A stretch of 47,028 bases of DNA from NCBI RefSeq assembly GCF_938028825.1, contig NZ_CALIZP010000044.1:1-47028 (forward strand), written 5' to 3'. The stretch is from an uncultured Cardiobacterium sp. (GTDB taxonomy: Bacteria > Pseudomonadota > Gammaproteobacteria > Cardiobacteriales > Cardiobacteriaceae). A model generated the notes under the pieces. The model saw only the letters and a program-made list of their open reading frames with translations. It ran no database searches and was not told the origin of the DNA. This document shows positions 35,081 through 44,406 of this stretch, one piece after another. A program made the translations under genes and the position numbers. Each line of letters opens with the position of its first letter. Position 1 is the stretch's first letter.

Positions 35081-36472
35081 TCACGGTTGCAGGGCGAGGT
35101 AGAGATTCTGCCCGTTGCGGTAGATGAGCAGCGGCACGGGGCGTTTGCTGTCGGCTTTTTCCAGCAGGCGGCGCGCCGTTTTCACGTCTTCGACGCGTTT
35201 GCCGCCGACGGCAACGAGGATGTCGTTTTCGCGCAGGCCGGAGCGTTCTGCCGCCGAGTCGCTTTTCACGCCGCTGATGCGCACACCTTTGCCTTTGTAT
35301 TTGAGGGCTTCGCGGTCGTCCCGGTCAAGCGCGCTCAGGCTGAGGCCGCGTACCGCCTGTGTCGCCGTCTTGCCCGTTGCGGCGATGTCGTCGCCCGCGT
35401 CGTTGAGGTTGCCGATTTCGACCCGGACGCTTTGTTCTTTGCCGTCGCGCAGCAGTTTGATGTCGGCCTTGTTGCCAATCGGCGTGGTGGCGACCAGTGC
35501 GGGCAGGTCGGCGGATTTGTTGACGGGCTTGCCGTTGAATTCGGTGATGACATCGCCGTTTTCGATGCCCGCCTTCGCCGCCGGTGAGTTTTCCATGACT
35601 TCGGCGACCAGCGCGCCGTGCGGGTTGTCCATGCCGAAGGATTCGGCGAGGGTCTGGTCCAGCCCCTGGATGCGCACGCCGAGCCAGCCACGCACCACTT
35701 CACCCTTGTCTTTCAGCTGGTCGGCGATGTTTTTCGCCATGTTGATGGGGATGGAGAAGGCGAGGCCGTTGAAGGCACCGCTGCGGCTGTATATCTGCGA
35801 GTTGATGGCGATGACTTCGCCCTTACTGTTGAAGAGCGGGCCGCCGGAGTTGCCGGGGTTGACCGCCGCATCGGTCTGGATGAAGGGGACGTAGTCGCCG
35901 CTCGGCAGGTTGCGGGCGACGGCGCTGACGATGCCCTGCGTCGCGGTGTGGGTGAAGCCGAAGGGCGAGCCGATGGCCAGCACCCAATCGCCGACTTGCA
36001 CTTGATCGGAATCGCCGAGTTTGGCGACGGGCAGTTGCCCACCCTGGATTTTCACGAGGGCGACATCGGTGCGTTTGTCCAGGCCGATGACTTCGGCGCT
36101 GTATTCTTTGTTGTTGTTGAGCTGCACGCGCACTTTTTCCGCGCCATCAACGACATGGGCATTGGTGAGGATGTAGCCGTCGCTGTCAATGATGAAGCCG
36201 GAACCCTGTCCTTCCAGCACGCGCTCGCGCGGCGCGTCCTGCTCGAAGGGGAAATCGCCGAAGGGATTGCCGGGCAGGCCGCCGAAGAAGTCTTCAAAGA
36301 CTTCCGGCGGCAGGCCGTTGATGGTCGCGGGCGTCTTGACGCGGCTTTCCACTTCGATGCTGACCACTGCATCCTTGGTCTTGGCGACGAGGGCGGTGAA
36401 GTCGGGGGCGGGGTCGGCAAAGCCCGTCGGGACGGCGAGCGCGAAGGCCAACATAACCAATGTTTTATTCAT
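35081..36472 (-). CDS. degP: HtrA/DegP family periplasmic serine protease
   Basis: 463 residues with signal peptide (MNKTLVMLAFALAVPTGFA). Catalytic triad His106 (TNAHVV), Asp136 (RTDVALVKI) and Ser209 (GNSGGPLF), then two PDZ domains (about 255-345 and 375-460). It degrades or refolds misfolded envelope proteins. DegQ or MucD would be equally valid names. The ATG at 36472 gives a proper signal peptide; a GTG at 36505 also lies in frame. It is divergent from a two-component system, which may control it. Confidence 0.94.
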   Translation of the reverse strand: MNKTLVMLAFALAVPTGFADPAPDFTALVAKTKDAVVSIEVESRVKTPATINGLPPEVFEDFFGGLPGNPFGDFPFEQDAPRERVLEGQGSGFIIDSDGYILTNAHVVDGAEKVRVQLNNNKEYSAEVIGLDKRTDVALVKIQGGQLPVAKLGDSDQVQVGDWVLAIGSPFGFTHTATQGIVSAVARNLPSGDYVPFIQTDAAVNPGNSGGPLFNSKGEVIAINSQIYSRSGAFNGLAFSIPINMAKNIADQLKDKGEVVRGWLGVRIQGLDQTLAESFGMDNPHGALVAEVMENSPAAKAGIENGDVITEFNGKPVNKSADLPALVATTPIGNKADIKLLRDGKEQSVRVEIGNLNDAGDDIAATGKTATQAVRGLSLSALDRDDREALKYKGKGVRISGVKSDSAAERSGLRENDILVAVGGKRVEDVKTARRLLEKADSKRPVPLLIYRNGQNLYLALQP

Positions 36473-36569
36473 CAATACCTCTGATTGCATTAAGATAGAC
36501 CGCACATTTTGGCTACCCCCACCTTACCTTAGCCGAAACAACCGATTACAGAAAAATAAGGAGCAACTC

Positions 36570-37259
36570 ATGCACGTTCTGATTATAGAAGACGACAAAG
36601 ACGTCGCCGCCTACATCACCAAGGGACTCAGCGAAAGCGGCTATGTCGTCGATGCCGCGCATACCGGTACCGAAGGGCTTTCCATGGCGCAAAGCGGGCA
36701 GTACGACATCCTTATCGTGGACCGCATGCTGCCCGAACTGGACGGACTCTCCGTCATCGAGCAACTGCGCAGCGAAGGCATGAGCACCCCCGTCCTTATC
36801 CTCTCGGCGCTGGGCGAAGTGGATGACCGTGTCGAAGGGCTCGCCGCCGGTGGCGACGACTACCTCGTCAAACCCTACGCCTTCTCCGAACTGCTCGCCC
36901 GCGTGCGGGCGCTGACCCGCCGCCGGGGTGGCGAAATCCAGGACCAGATGATGCTGGAAGTGGCCGACCTGCAACTCGACCGTCTGAAACGCAAAGTCAC
37001 CCGTGGCGGCAAAAAAATCAACCTGCAACCGCGCGAATTCCGCCTGCTCGAATACCTGATGAGCAATGCCGGGCAAGTCGTCACCCGCACCATGCTGCTC
37101 GAAAAAGTCTGGGAATACCACTTCGACCCGCAAACCAACGTCATCGACGTGCACATCTCGCGCCTGCGCAGCAAAATCGACAAAGACTTCGACCCACCCC
37201 TGATTCACACCGAACGCGGCGCAGGATACAGCCTCTATGACCCAAGCGGCTATAACTAA
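36570..37259 (+). CDS. OmpR-family response regulator
   Basis: 229 residues. Receiver domain with EDD (7-9), phosphoacceptor Asp51 in LIVDRMLPELDG and Lys in YLVKPYAF, then a winged-helix DNA-binding domain (INLQPREFRLLEYLMSNAGQVVTRTMLLEKVWEYHFDPQTNVIDVHISRLRSKID). AAGGAG at 36557-36562 sets the start. The kinase gene starts 23 bases before its stop. The divergent position to the HtrA protease suggests an envelope-stress role, by inference only. Confidence 0.95.
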   Translation: MHVLIIEDDKDVAAYITKGLSESGYVVDAAHTGTEGLSMAQSGQYDILIVDRMLPELDGLSVIEQLRSEGMSTPVLILSALGEVDDRVEGLAAGGDDYLVKPYAFSELLARVRALTRRRGGEIQDQMMLEVADLQLDRLKRKVTRGGKKINLQPREFRLLEYLMSNAGQVVTRTMLLEKVWEYHFDPQTNVIDVHISRLRSKIDKDFDPPLIHTERGAGYSLYDPSGYN

Positions 37260-38778
37260 GCGCTTGCGCGACTGGGGGAAGGCGGTGCGCACCACCGCCT
37301 TCAAATTTTCCCTGCTCTTCACCCTGGCATCGAGCTTCGTTACCGCCGTTTCGATGTACACCCTCTACCGCAGCGCCGAAAAAGAAATCCGCGAACAAAT
37401 CGACTCGCGCCTCCTCGCCGAAACCACCAGCCTGCGCCGCCGCTTTGAAGAACGCACCAGCATCGGCCTCTACACCCCCGTACTCGGCATCATCGAACGC
37501 GTCCCCGGCGACCCGAACATCACCTTCTGCGTTACCGCACGCAGCGGCAGCACGGGCAACAGCGGCAACAACAACCCCTTTACTAACGGCTTCGCCGCCA
37601 ACAGCCCCATCGCCGCAGCGGACAGCCAGCCGGCGAGCATGGACAGCGCGGGCGCCGACCTCATCATCCTCGACAGCAGCGTCGCCGACCTCTGCCGCAT
37701 CAATACTGCCGATGCGGGCAGCAGCGTCGGCAACCTGCGCATCAACCTCGTCATGCGTGTCGTCATCGTTAACACCGCCGACAACCGCTACACCCTCATC
37801 ACCGCCTACGACACCACCAACGAGCAAAAAATGCTGCGGCGGATGCTGGACAACACCATCTACGTTACCGCCTTCCTCATCCTCATCGCCTTCATCGGTT
37901 CCTTCCTCATCGGCTACAACATTATCCACAGCATCTCGCGCATCTCGCGCACCGCGCGGCGCATCGTGGACGGCGACTTCGGTGAACGCGTCCCCACCCG
38001 CGCCAACGATGCCGACGAAATGAACCAGCTCGCCGACGATCTCAACCACATGCTGGACCGCATCGAAACCCTCATCACCAGCCAGCGGCAAGTGACAAAC
38101 AACATCGCGCACGACCTCAGAAGCCCGCTGAACCGCCTGCGCAACCGCATGGAAGTGGCACTGCTCGACCGCAACAGCGACACCAAAACCCTGCGCGACG
38201 TCATCGCCGACTCCGTCGAAGACGCCGAAAACCTGCTCAAAACCTTCAACGCCCTCCTCAGCATCGCGCAAGTCGAAAGCCGCGCCAAAGACGACTTCAC
38301 CCACACCAGCCTGAGCGCCATCTGCGAAGACCTCGCCGAACTCTACGACGTCTTGAGCGAAGACGGCGAACACACCTTCGCCGCCGAAATAGAGCCCGAC
38401 CTCGACATCATGGGCAACCGCCAGCTCATGGCCCAGGCCATCACCAACCTGCTCGATAACGCCGTCAAATACACGCCGAGCGGCGGCAACATCCGCCTCA
38501 GCGCCGAAAAACGCGGCGAAAACATCTTGGTCAGCGTTGCCGATAACGGCAAAGGCATCCCGCCGGACAAACGCGACGACGTATTAAAACGCTTCGTCCG
38601 CCTCGACAGCGCGCGCAGTACCCCCGGCAACGGCCTCGGCCTCTCGCTGGTCAGTGCCATCGTCGCCCTGCACAACGGCAGCCTGACCCTGCACGACAAC
38701 AAACCCGGCCTGCGCATCCAGATTACCCTGCCGACCGAAACCGCCTACCTGCGCCGCCAGCACGAAAGCCAATACTGA
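37237..38778 (+). CDS. Sensor histidine kinase
   Basis: 513 residues. First membrane helix about 24-42, a long periplasmic sensor region (about 43-205) with low-complexity Ser/Gly/Asn segment SGSTGNSGNNNPF, second helix about 208-228, HAMP (TARRIVDGDFGERVPTRANDADEMNQLADDLN), phosphoacceptor His292 in NNIAHDLRSPLNRLRNR, and ATPase boxes LLDNAVKYTPSGG, VADNGKGIP, NGLGLSLVSAI. Partner of the overlapping response regulator. The signal is unknown. Confidence 0.94.
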   Translation: MTQAAITKRLRDWGKAVRTTAFKFSLLFTLASSFVTAVSMYTLYRSAEKEIREQIDSRLLAETTSLRRRFEERTSIGLYTPVLGIIERVPGDPNITFCVTARSGSTGNSGNNNPFTNGFAANSPIAAADSQPASMDSAGADLIILDSSVADLCRINTADAGSSVGNLRINLVMRVVIVNTADNRYTLITAYDTTNEQKMLRRMLDNTIYVTAFLILIAFIGSFLIGYNIIHSISRISRTARRIVDGDFGERVPTRANDADEMNQLADDLNHMLDRIETLITSQRQVTNNIAHDLRSPLNRLRNRMEVALLDRNSDTKTLRDVIADSVEDAENLLKTFNALLSIAQVESRAKDDFTHTSLSAICEDLAELYDVLSEDGEHTFAAEIEPDLDIMGNRQLMAQAITNLLDNAVKYTPSGGNIRLSAEKRGENILVSVADNGKGIPPDKRDDVLKRFVRLDSARSTPGNGLGLSLVSAIVALHNGSLTLHDNKPGLRIQITLPTETAYLRRQHESQY

Positions 38779-38832
38779 AAAACCGCGATATGCCCCGCCA
38801 ACCCACCCCAAACCCCGAAGGAAAACCATCCC

Positions 38833-39441
38833 ATGAACCAAACCCTCTGGCGCTGGATACGCATCATCCACTGGATCCTCGGTGCCTACATCCTCACCGC
38901 CCTGACCTTCTTCGCCGCCACCGGCTTCATGCTTAACCACGGAGCCTGGTTCGAGCGCGACCCCATCGAAACCCAATGGCAGGCCAACCTGCCGGACGAC
39001 CTCCCCCTGCCCGCACTCAGCGACGACGAAAACGCGCCCACCCCCGCCCTCAGCCCCAAACTCACCGCCTGGCTGGCCGAACGCAGCCCCTACCCCATGC
39101 ACGCCTACACCCTGAAAGCCGAACCGCCGCAGCTCATCCTCGAAACCAGCGCACCCGGCAGCGAAGCCAGCATCACCATTGACAGCGAAACCCGCAGCGT
39201 CGGATACAGCGGGCGCAAAAACGGCATCATCAGCCTGCTCAACAACCTGCACAAAGGCCGCCACGCCCCGCGCATCTGGCACCTCTTCATGGACAGCTTC
39301 GCCATCCTCACCATCCTTGTCGCCATCAGCGGCCTGGCGCTGCTCGTTTACTACCGCAAACAGCGCAGCAGCACCTGGCTGTGGACCACCACCGGCATCA
39401 GCATCCCGCTCATCATCATCTTCCTCAGCATCCACTACTGA
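38833..39441 (+). CDS. PepSY-associated transmembrane protein
   Basis: 202 residues. N-terminal RWIRIIHWILGAYILTALTFFAATGFMLNH has the His-containing first helix of PepSY_TM proteins, a periplasmic PepSY-like region follows, and two more helices come after WHLFMDSFAILTILVAISGLALLVYY and ISIPLIIIFLSIHY. The conserved His residues (IHW, LNH, WHLF) may bind haem. The next gene encodes a membrane-anchored flavin reductase, which suggests transmembrane electron transfer, possibly for periplasmic ferric reduction. Confidence 0.84.
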   Translation: MNQTLWRWIRIIHWILGAYILTALTFFAATGFMLNHGAWFERDPIETQWQANLPDDLPLPALSDDENAPTPALSPKLTAWLAERSPYPMHAYTLKAEPPQLILETSAPGSEASITIDSETRSVGYSGRKNGIISLLNNLHKGRHAPRIWHLFMDSFAILTILVAISGLALLVYYRKQRSSTWLWTTTGISIPLIIIFLSIHY

Positions 39442-39547
39442 CCCATCCCCGGAAAACCATCTGGGTATGCCGGCGCGCCGCTTCCCGGAACAGGCCGGCC
39501 TCACCCGCCCGCCAAAAAACAAACCACGCCCCAACCGAGACGCCCGC

Positions 39548-40864
39548 ATGAACCCAACCCTCGCCTACCTCCTCCTCGCCGCGCAAAGCCTTGCCTGGCT
39601 CATCTGGCTGTGGAGCCGCCGCCCACAGCGCGTTGGCGACGACAACAGCCCGCTGCTCCTGCTCTACGCCAGCCAGGGCGGTCAGGCCGAAACCCTCGCC
39701 CGCACCCTGGCGCCGCAACTCGGTGTGACCGCGCAGAGCCTCGACGCCTGGCACGCGCACCACCCCGTGAAAGCCCTCAACCACAAAACCCTCATCCTCA
39801 TCGCCAGCACCACCGGCGAAGGCGATGCGCCCGACAACGCCGTGCGCTTCACCCGCTCCCTGCGCAAACACAGCGCGCCGCTTGCCGACACCCGCTACCA
39901 CCTCCTCGCACTTGGCGACAAACGCTACCCGCACTACTGCGCCTACGGCCACACCCTCGACCGCGAACTCAAACGCCTCGGTGCCGCCGCCGCGAGCCCC
40001 ATCGCCACCGTGGACAACCTCGACCCGCAAACCATCACCTACTGGCAACAACAACTCGCCGCCGCGCACGACCTCACCATCACCGCTCCCGTCCAGGCAC
40101 CCGCGCACCACGCCACCCTCGGCGCGCGCACCCTGCTCAACCCCGACAGTGCCCAACCCATCTACCACCTGCGCCTCGACTGCCCGACCATCCCCGCCGA
40201 CACCGCCCTTATCGAAATCACCATCCCGCAGGAAAACGGGCAGGACATCCGCCGCCAGTACAGCGTCGCCGCCATCGCGCCGGACGGCAGTCGCGGCCTC
40301 GACCTCATCGTCCGCCTGCAAACCCACCGCGACGGCACCCCCGGCCCCGGTTCCGCCTACCTCACGCAAACCCTCGCTATTGGCGACACCCTGCACATCC
40401 GCCCGCTCACCCACCACCCCGCCGATCTGCCCGCAGAGCCTCGCCCGCTCATCCTCATCGCCAGCGGCAGCGGCCTCGCGGGCATCCTCGGTATCCTCAC
40501 CCGCATGGAAGCCCGCTACCCCGCGCGCGCCAACAGCCTCAAACACTGGCTCATCTACGGCGAACGCCACCCCGAACACGACCGCATCTACGCTTCCTGC
40601 CTCGAAAAACAGCGCGAAGACGGCATCCTCACCTGGCTGGACCGCACTTACAGCCAGGGCAATCCGCCGCAATACGCGCAGCACATCCTGGAAAGCCAGC
40701 AAGAACGCCTGCTCAGCCAACTGGACGCCGGTGCCGTCCTCTACATCTGCGGCAGCGCGGACAAAATCGGCGCGGGGACGATGGACACCCTGCACCAACT
40801 GCTCGGCGAAAAAGCCTGCGACCGCCTGACGAAGGAAAACCGCCTGCACCTCGACACCTTCTAG
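39548..40864 (+). CDS. Membrane-anchored flavodoxin/FAD-NADPH reductase
   Basis: 438 residues. One N-terminal helix (LAYLLLAAQSLAWLIWLW), a flavodoxin domain (YASQGGQAETLA, STTGEGDAPDNAVRF, LGDKRYPHYCAYG), then an FNR-like module (IRRQYSVAAIAPDG, GPGSAYLTQ, LILIASGSGLAGILG, YGERHPEHDRIYAS, LYICGSADKIG). The order matches the CysJ/P450-reductase group, shortened. With the PepSY protein it forms a split version of the PepSY-flavodoxin reductases. Confidence 0.88.
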   Translation: MNPTLAYLLLAAQSLAWLIWLWSRRPQRVGDDNSPLLLLYASQGGQAETLARTLAPQLGVTAQSLDAWHAHHPVKALNHKTLILIASTTGEGDAPDNAVRFTRSLRKHSAPLADTRYHLLALGDKRYPHYCAYGHTLDRELKRLGAAAASPIATVDNLDPQTITYWQQQLAAAHDLTITAPVQAPAHHATLGARTLLNPDSAQPIYHLRLDCPTIPADTALIEITIPQENGQDIRRQYSVAAIAPDGSRGLDLIVRLQTHRDGTPGPGSAYLTQTLAIGDTLHIRPLTHHPADLPAEPRPLILIASGSGLAGILGILTRMEARYPARANSLKHWLIYGERHPEHDRIYASCLEKQREDGILTWLDRTYSQGNPPQYAQHILESQQERLLSQLDAGAVLYICGSADKIGAGTMDTLHQLLGEKACDRLTKENRLHLDTF

Positions 40865-40946
40865 GCGACCTGCCATTGCCGCGACCACCTCACCGCCTGC
40901 CTCCCGGCGGCAGCGCAAGAACGGCGGTGCGTGGCGAGACTGCGCG

Positions 40947-42026
40947 TTATGCCGGATACAGCGCGCCGAGGATGCGTGTCTGCCCGCCGGTGGTGGTACC
41001 GAGCGGCAAGGGGTGGCGGGCGGTAAATTGCGCGGCGAGCCAGGCGAAGCCCGCCGCTTCCAGCGCCTGGGTCGGGATGGGGCAGGGCGTGGTGCGCTGA
41101 TGGCGCGCGGCGAGCAGGGCATTGATGCGTTCAACCAGAAAGGCGTTTTTGGCACCGCCGCCGGCAAGGATGATGTCGCCCGCGTCTGCGGGGATGGCGG
41201 CGCAGATACTCTGCGCGGTGAGTTCGAGCAGGGTGCGCTGCACATCTGCCGCCGCTTCGCCGCCGTGCAGGTGGCGGTTGAGCCAGTCGAGATGGAAATA
41301 ATCGCGGCCGCTGCTTTTCGGCGGCGCGCGGTGGAAGTACGGATCGGCGAGGCAGCGGGCGAGCAGGCCGGGCAGGAGGGTGCCGCTGCGCGCCCAGTCG
41401 CCGCCGGTGTCGAAGGGCAGGCCGCGCGTTTGCCGGATCCAGCTGTCCATGAGGCCGTTGCCGGGGCCGGTGTCGTAGCCGCTGCTGCGCGCCGGGGTGA
41501 GCAGGCTGATGTTGGCGATGCCGCCGATGTTGATGACGGCGGCGCGCTCAAGCCCCAGCAGACCGCGCTGGAAGAGGGGCGCAAGCGGGGCGCCCTGGCC
41601 GCCGGCGGCGATGTCGCGGCTGCGGAAATCGGCGATGGTGTCGATGCCGGTAAGCTCGGCGAGGCGGGCGGGATTTTGCAGCTGGATGGTGTAGGGCGGA
41701 TCGTGGTCGGGGGCGTGGCGCAGGGTCTGGCCGTGGGTGCCGATGGCGGTGATGGCGGCCGCAGTCATGCCGGTTTCGCGGAGCAGGGCGGCGACGGCGG
41801 CGGCGCTTGCGGCGGCGTGTTCCCAGGCAGCGACGGCGGCGCGGTGCAGTTCGTTGCCGCCAGGGCGGTAGAGAGCGTAGAGGGCGGCGCGCAGGGCGGG
41901 CGGCATGGATTGCCCGCTGTGGGCGAGATAGGTACAGCGCGCGCCATCCGTGCGGATGAGGGCGGCGTCAATGCCGTCCAGACTGGTGCCGGTCATGAGG
42001 CCGATGTAGTGGCGGGGCATGGTCAT
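40947..42026 (-). CDS. anmK: Anhydro-N-acetylmuramic acid kinase
   Basis: 359 residues. GLMTGTSLDGIDAAL at the N-terminus, GTHGQTLRH, TIADFRSRDIAAGGQGAPLAPLF, NIGGIANIS, DTGPGNGLMDSW and LAGGGAKNAFLVERI are the AnmK blocks. It cleaves and phosphorylates anhydroMurNAc during peptidoglycan recycling. Starts ATGACCATG; the second ATG at 42020 is an equally possible start. Confidence 0.95.
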   Translation of the reverse strand: MTMPRHYIGLMTGTSLDGIDAALIRTDGARCTYLAHSGQSMPPALRAALYALYRPGGNELHRAAVAAWEHAAASAAAVAALLRETGMTAAAITAIGTHGQTLRHAPDHDPPYTIQLQNPARLAELTGIDTIADFRSRDIAAGGQGAPLAPLFQRGLLGLERAAVINIGGIANISLLTPARSSGYDTGPGNGLMDSWIRQTRGLPFDTGGDWARSGTLLPGLLARCLADPYFHRAPPKSSGRDYFHLDWLNRHLHGGEAAADVQRTLLELTAQSICAAIPADAGDIILAGGGAKNAFLVERINALLAARHQRTTPCPIPTQALEAAGFAWLAAQFTARHPLPLGTTTGGQTRILGALYPA

Positions 42027-42033
42027 GGTCGTG

Positions 42034-42060
42034 AAAAAGCCCGCCGAGGCGGGCTTTTTT
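42034..42060 (-). terminator. Intrinsic terminator between the lipoprotein gene and anmK
   Basis: Stem AAAAGCCCGCC/GGCGGGCTTTT with a short loop; A-run on one side and T-run on the other, directly after the minus-strand lipoprotein gene. Confidence 0.88.
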
Positions 42061-42074
42061 GTGTGGACGCGGGC

Positions 42075-42449
42075 TTATTTGCCGCTTTCTGCCGGAGCGG
42101 CGTCGGCAGGTTTTTCTGCTTCGGCGGCAGGGGCGGTGGCTTCGGCCACGCTGCTGGCAGCTTCGTGGACGTGTGCCTTGGCGGCGTCCATCGCGTCGCC
42201 TGCGGCTTCTTTGGCGCCATTTACCGCTTCGCCCACGGCGGCTTTGGCGTCGCCCACGGCTTTGTCGGCAGCTTCTTTGGCTTCACCGGCGACTTCTTTC
42301 GCCTTGTCGGCAGTCGCGGCGGCGGTTTCTTTCACGTCTTTGGCAGCGGAAGCGGCGGCTTCTTTGCTTTTGTCTTTGGTTTCGTCAGAGCAGGCAGTCA
42401 ATACGCTTGCGGCAGCCAGGGCGGCTAACATGAGGGTGCGGATGTGCAT
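42075..42449 (-). CDS. Ala/Lys-rich repetitive lipoprotein
   Basis: 124 residues from ATG 42449 with GAGGTACTTACC upstream. Lipobox VLTAC (Cys20). The mature protein is almost wholly amphipathic helix with irregular repeats such as ADKAKEVAGEAKEAADKAVGDAKAAVGEAV, similar to LEA-like or apolipoprotein-like helices, then an Ala/Pro/Glu tail. I assign no function. An in-frame ATG 23 codons upstream is rejected because it would mask the signal peptide. Confidence 0.78.
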   Translation of the reverse strand: MHIRTLMLAALAAASVLTACSDETKDKSKEAAASAAKDVKETAAATADKAKEVAGEAKEAADKAVGDAKAAVGEAVNGAKEAAGDAMDAAKAHVHEAASSVAEATAPAAEAEKPADAAPAESGK

Positions 42450-42533
42450 GGTAAGTACCTCGTTTGAGTTAAAGGGGTTCGCGGCGCAGTATAGCCGTAT
42501 GTTGTAGTGGCGCAACATACGTTCGGTTAAGGT

Positions 42534-43148
42534 TCAGGTAATGTTGGCGACATCTCCCGCGCCCTGCCGCAGGACGGCGGGCGGCATCACGGTAAGGTCG
42601 AGCACAGTGGTCGGGTTGAGCGGCAGGTCGCCCGCGTCCACGATGAGGTCGATGAGGCCGGTGGCGGCGGCGGGCAGGTCGTGGATGTCGCCGCCGAAAT
42701 CGTCGCCGTCAAAAAGCGACACGCCCATCAGCGCCTCGCCGTGCGCGGCGAGCAGCGCCTGCATGACGGGATGAGCGGGGACGCGGATGCCGATGGTTTT
42801 GCGCTTGTCGTTCTGCACGCGGCGCGGCACTTCGCGGCTGGCGGGCAGGATGCAGGTGTAGGCGCCGGGGAAGAGGGTCTTCAGCAGGCGGTATTGCACG
42901 TTATCGACGCGCGCGTAGCGGGCGAGGTCGCCGAGGTCGGCGCAGAGGATGGTGAAGGGGTGGTCGCGGTCAAGCGCGCGGATGTGGCGGATTTTCTCCG
43001 CCGCCGCCTTGTCGTCCAGGCGGCAAAGCAGGGCATAGCCGGAATCGCTCGGCACGACGGCGACGGCACCGCTTCTGATGATGTCGGCAACGCGGTCGAT
43101 GTCGCGCGGCTTGATGCGTTCGGGGTGAATTTCGAGTATATCGCTCAT
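42534..43148 (-). CDS. yciO: YciO family protein (YrdC/Sua5 fold)
   Basis: 204 residues, near E. coli YciO (206). VPSDSGYALLCRLDDKAAAEKI, HPFTILCADLGDLARYARVDNVQYRLLK, PASREVPRRVQNDKRKTIGIRVPAHPV and NPTTVLDLT follow YciO closely. The family shares the threonylcarbamoyl-AMP synthase fold, but YciO itself is not the main TsaC enzyme. Divergent from pheA. Confidence 0.9.
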   Translation of the reverse strand: MSDILEIHPERIKPRDIDRVADIIRSGAVAVVPSDSGYALLCRLDDKAAAEKIRHIRALDRDHPFTILCADLGDLARYARVDNVQYRLLKTLFPGAYTCILPASREVPRRVQNDKRKTIGIRVPAHPVMQALLAAHGEALMGVSLFDGDDFGGDIHDLPAAATGLIDLIVDAGDLPLNPTTVLDLTVMPPAVLRQGAGDVANIT

Positions 43149-43164
43149 GGCAGGTTCCTGTGTT

Positions 43165-43224
43165 TATAGTCGTTTCAGATAGGACTGGGACTCGTCAACA
43201 CCAAGTTCTATTTGGGACGACTAT
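43165..43224. repeat. Correia-like inverted-repeat element, copy 3 (60 bp, decayed)
   Basis: Left end TATAGTCGTTTCAGATAGGA, right end TTCTATTTGGGACGACTAT; the ends pair with four mismatches. The interior is only about 20 bases and keeps CTCGTCAACACC, a remnant of the GGTGTTGGCGAG block. It lies in the divergent yciO/pheA gap, so it may carry promoter-like TATAGT sequence for either gene. Confidence 0.8.
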
Positions 43225-43296
43225 GGCGTCCGCCGCGCGGCGGCGGGCGAGTGTGCGAGAATATAACACGTCCCGCCCCTACCGGAGTCCACCCCC

Positions 43297-44379
43297 ATGC
43301 CCACCCTGCATGAACTGCGCGCGCAAATCGACGCGCTTGATGCCGACATTCTCGCCCGCCTCTCCGAACGCGCCCGCTGCGCGCAGGCCGTCGGTGCCAT
43401 CAAAAAAGCCGAAGGCAGCAAAGACATCGCCTATTACCGCCCGGAGCGCGAGCGGCAGGTGCTGGAACGCATCGCTGCGCTGAACGGCGGCCCGCTGCCG
43501 GATCAGGAAATCATGCGCCTTTTCCGCGAAATCATGTCCGCCTGCCTCGCCCTCGAACTGCCGCTGGAAATCGCCTACCTCGGCCCGGAAGGCACTTTCA
43601 CCCAGGCCGCCGCGTTGAAACAGTTCGGCCATTCCGTCACCACCCGCCCGCTGCGCTCCATCCCCGACATCTTCAAGGCGGTGGAAAGCGGCGTGTGTAA
43701 TTACGGCGTGGTGCCGGTCGAGAACTCGACCGAAGGCATGGTCACGCATACCCTGGACAGCTTCGTCACCTCCAGCCTCAACATCTGCGGCGAAGTGCTG
43801 CTGCGCATCGGGCAGAACCTCATGACCCACGCCACCATGCTGGCGGACATCCGCCGCGTTTATTCGCACAGCCAGTCGCTGGCGCAATGCCGCAGCTGGC
43901 TGGCGGAAAACCTGCCGCATGCGGACATCATCATGGTCGGCAGCAACGGCGAAGCGGCCCGCCTCGCCTCCGAAGAACCGGACGCGGCGGCGATTGCCGG
44001 AAAAATGGCAGCAGAACTCTACGGCGTGCCGGTGCGCTACCCGCATATCGAAGACGACGGCAACAACACCACGCGCTTTCTCGTCATCGGTCAACAGGCA
44101 AGCGGCATCAGCGGCTGCGACAAAACCACCATTCTCGTCTCCTCACAGAACCGCCCCGGCCTGCTCTACCAGCTGCTCGAACCCATCGGCCGCCACGGCA
44201 TCAACATGACCCGCATCGAATCGCGCCCCAGCCGCCGGGGCATGTGGGAATACGTGTTCTTCATCGACCTCGAAGGCCACCGCGACGAACCGCCCATGCG
44301 CGTCCTCCTCGACGAAATCCGCGACCGCGCCAGCCTCTTCCGCATCCTCGGCAGCTATCCGCAGGCGGTATTACAATAA
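43297..44379 (+). CDS. pheA: Chorismate mutase / prephenate dehydratase (P-protein)
   Basis: 360 residues. AroQ mutase domain (1-90: LRAQIDALDADILARLSERARCAQAVGAIKK, YRPERERQVL), dehydratase domain (93-275: YLGPEGTFTQAAA, PVENSTEGMV, NNTTRFLVIG) and C-terminal ACT domain with RPGLLYQLLEPIGRHGINMTRIESRPSR for Phe feedback. It makes phenylpyruvate. No leader peptide attenuator was seen upstream; a Correia-like copy is in the 5' gap. Confidence 0.97.
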   Translation: MPTLHELRAQIDALDADILARLSERARCAQAVGAIKKAEGSKDIAYYRPERERQVLERIAALNGGPLPDQEIMRLFREIMSACLALELPLEIAYLGPEGTFTQAAALKQFGHSVTTRPLRSIPDIFKAVESGVCNYGVVPVENSTEGMVTHTLDSFVTSSLNICGEVLLRIGQNLMTHATMLADIRRVYSHSQSLAQCRSWLAENLPHADIIMVGSNGEAARLASEEPDAAAIAGKMAAELYGVPVRYPHIEDDGNNTTRFLVIGQQASGISGCDKTTILVSSQNRPGLLYQLLEPIGRHGINMTRIESRPSRRGMWEYVFFIDLEGHRDEPPMRVLLDEIRDRASLFRILGSYPQAVLQ

Positions 44380-44406
44380 TTCACCAACCCCAACACAGGC
44401 CCCCAC

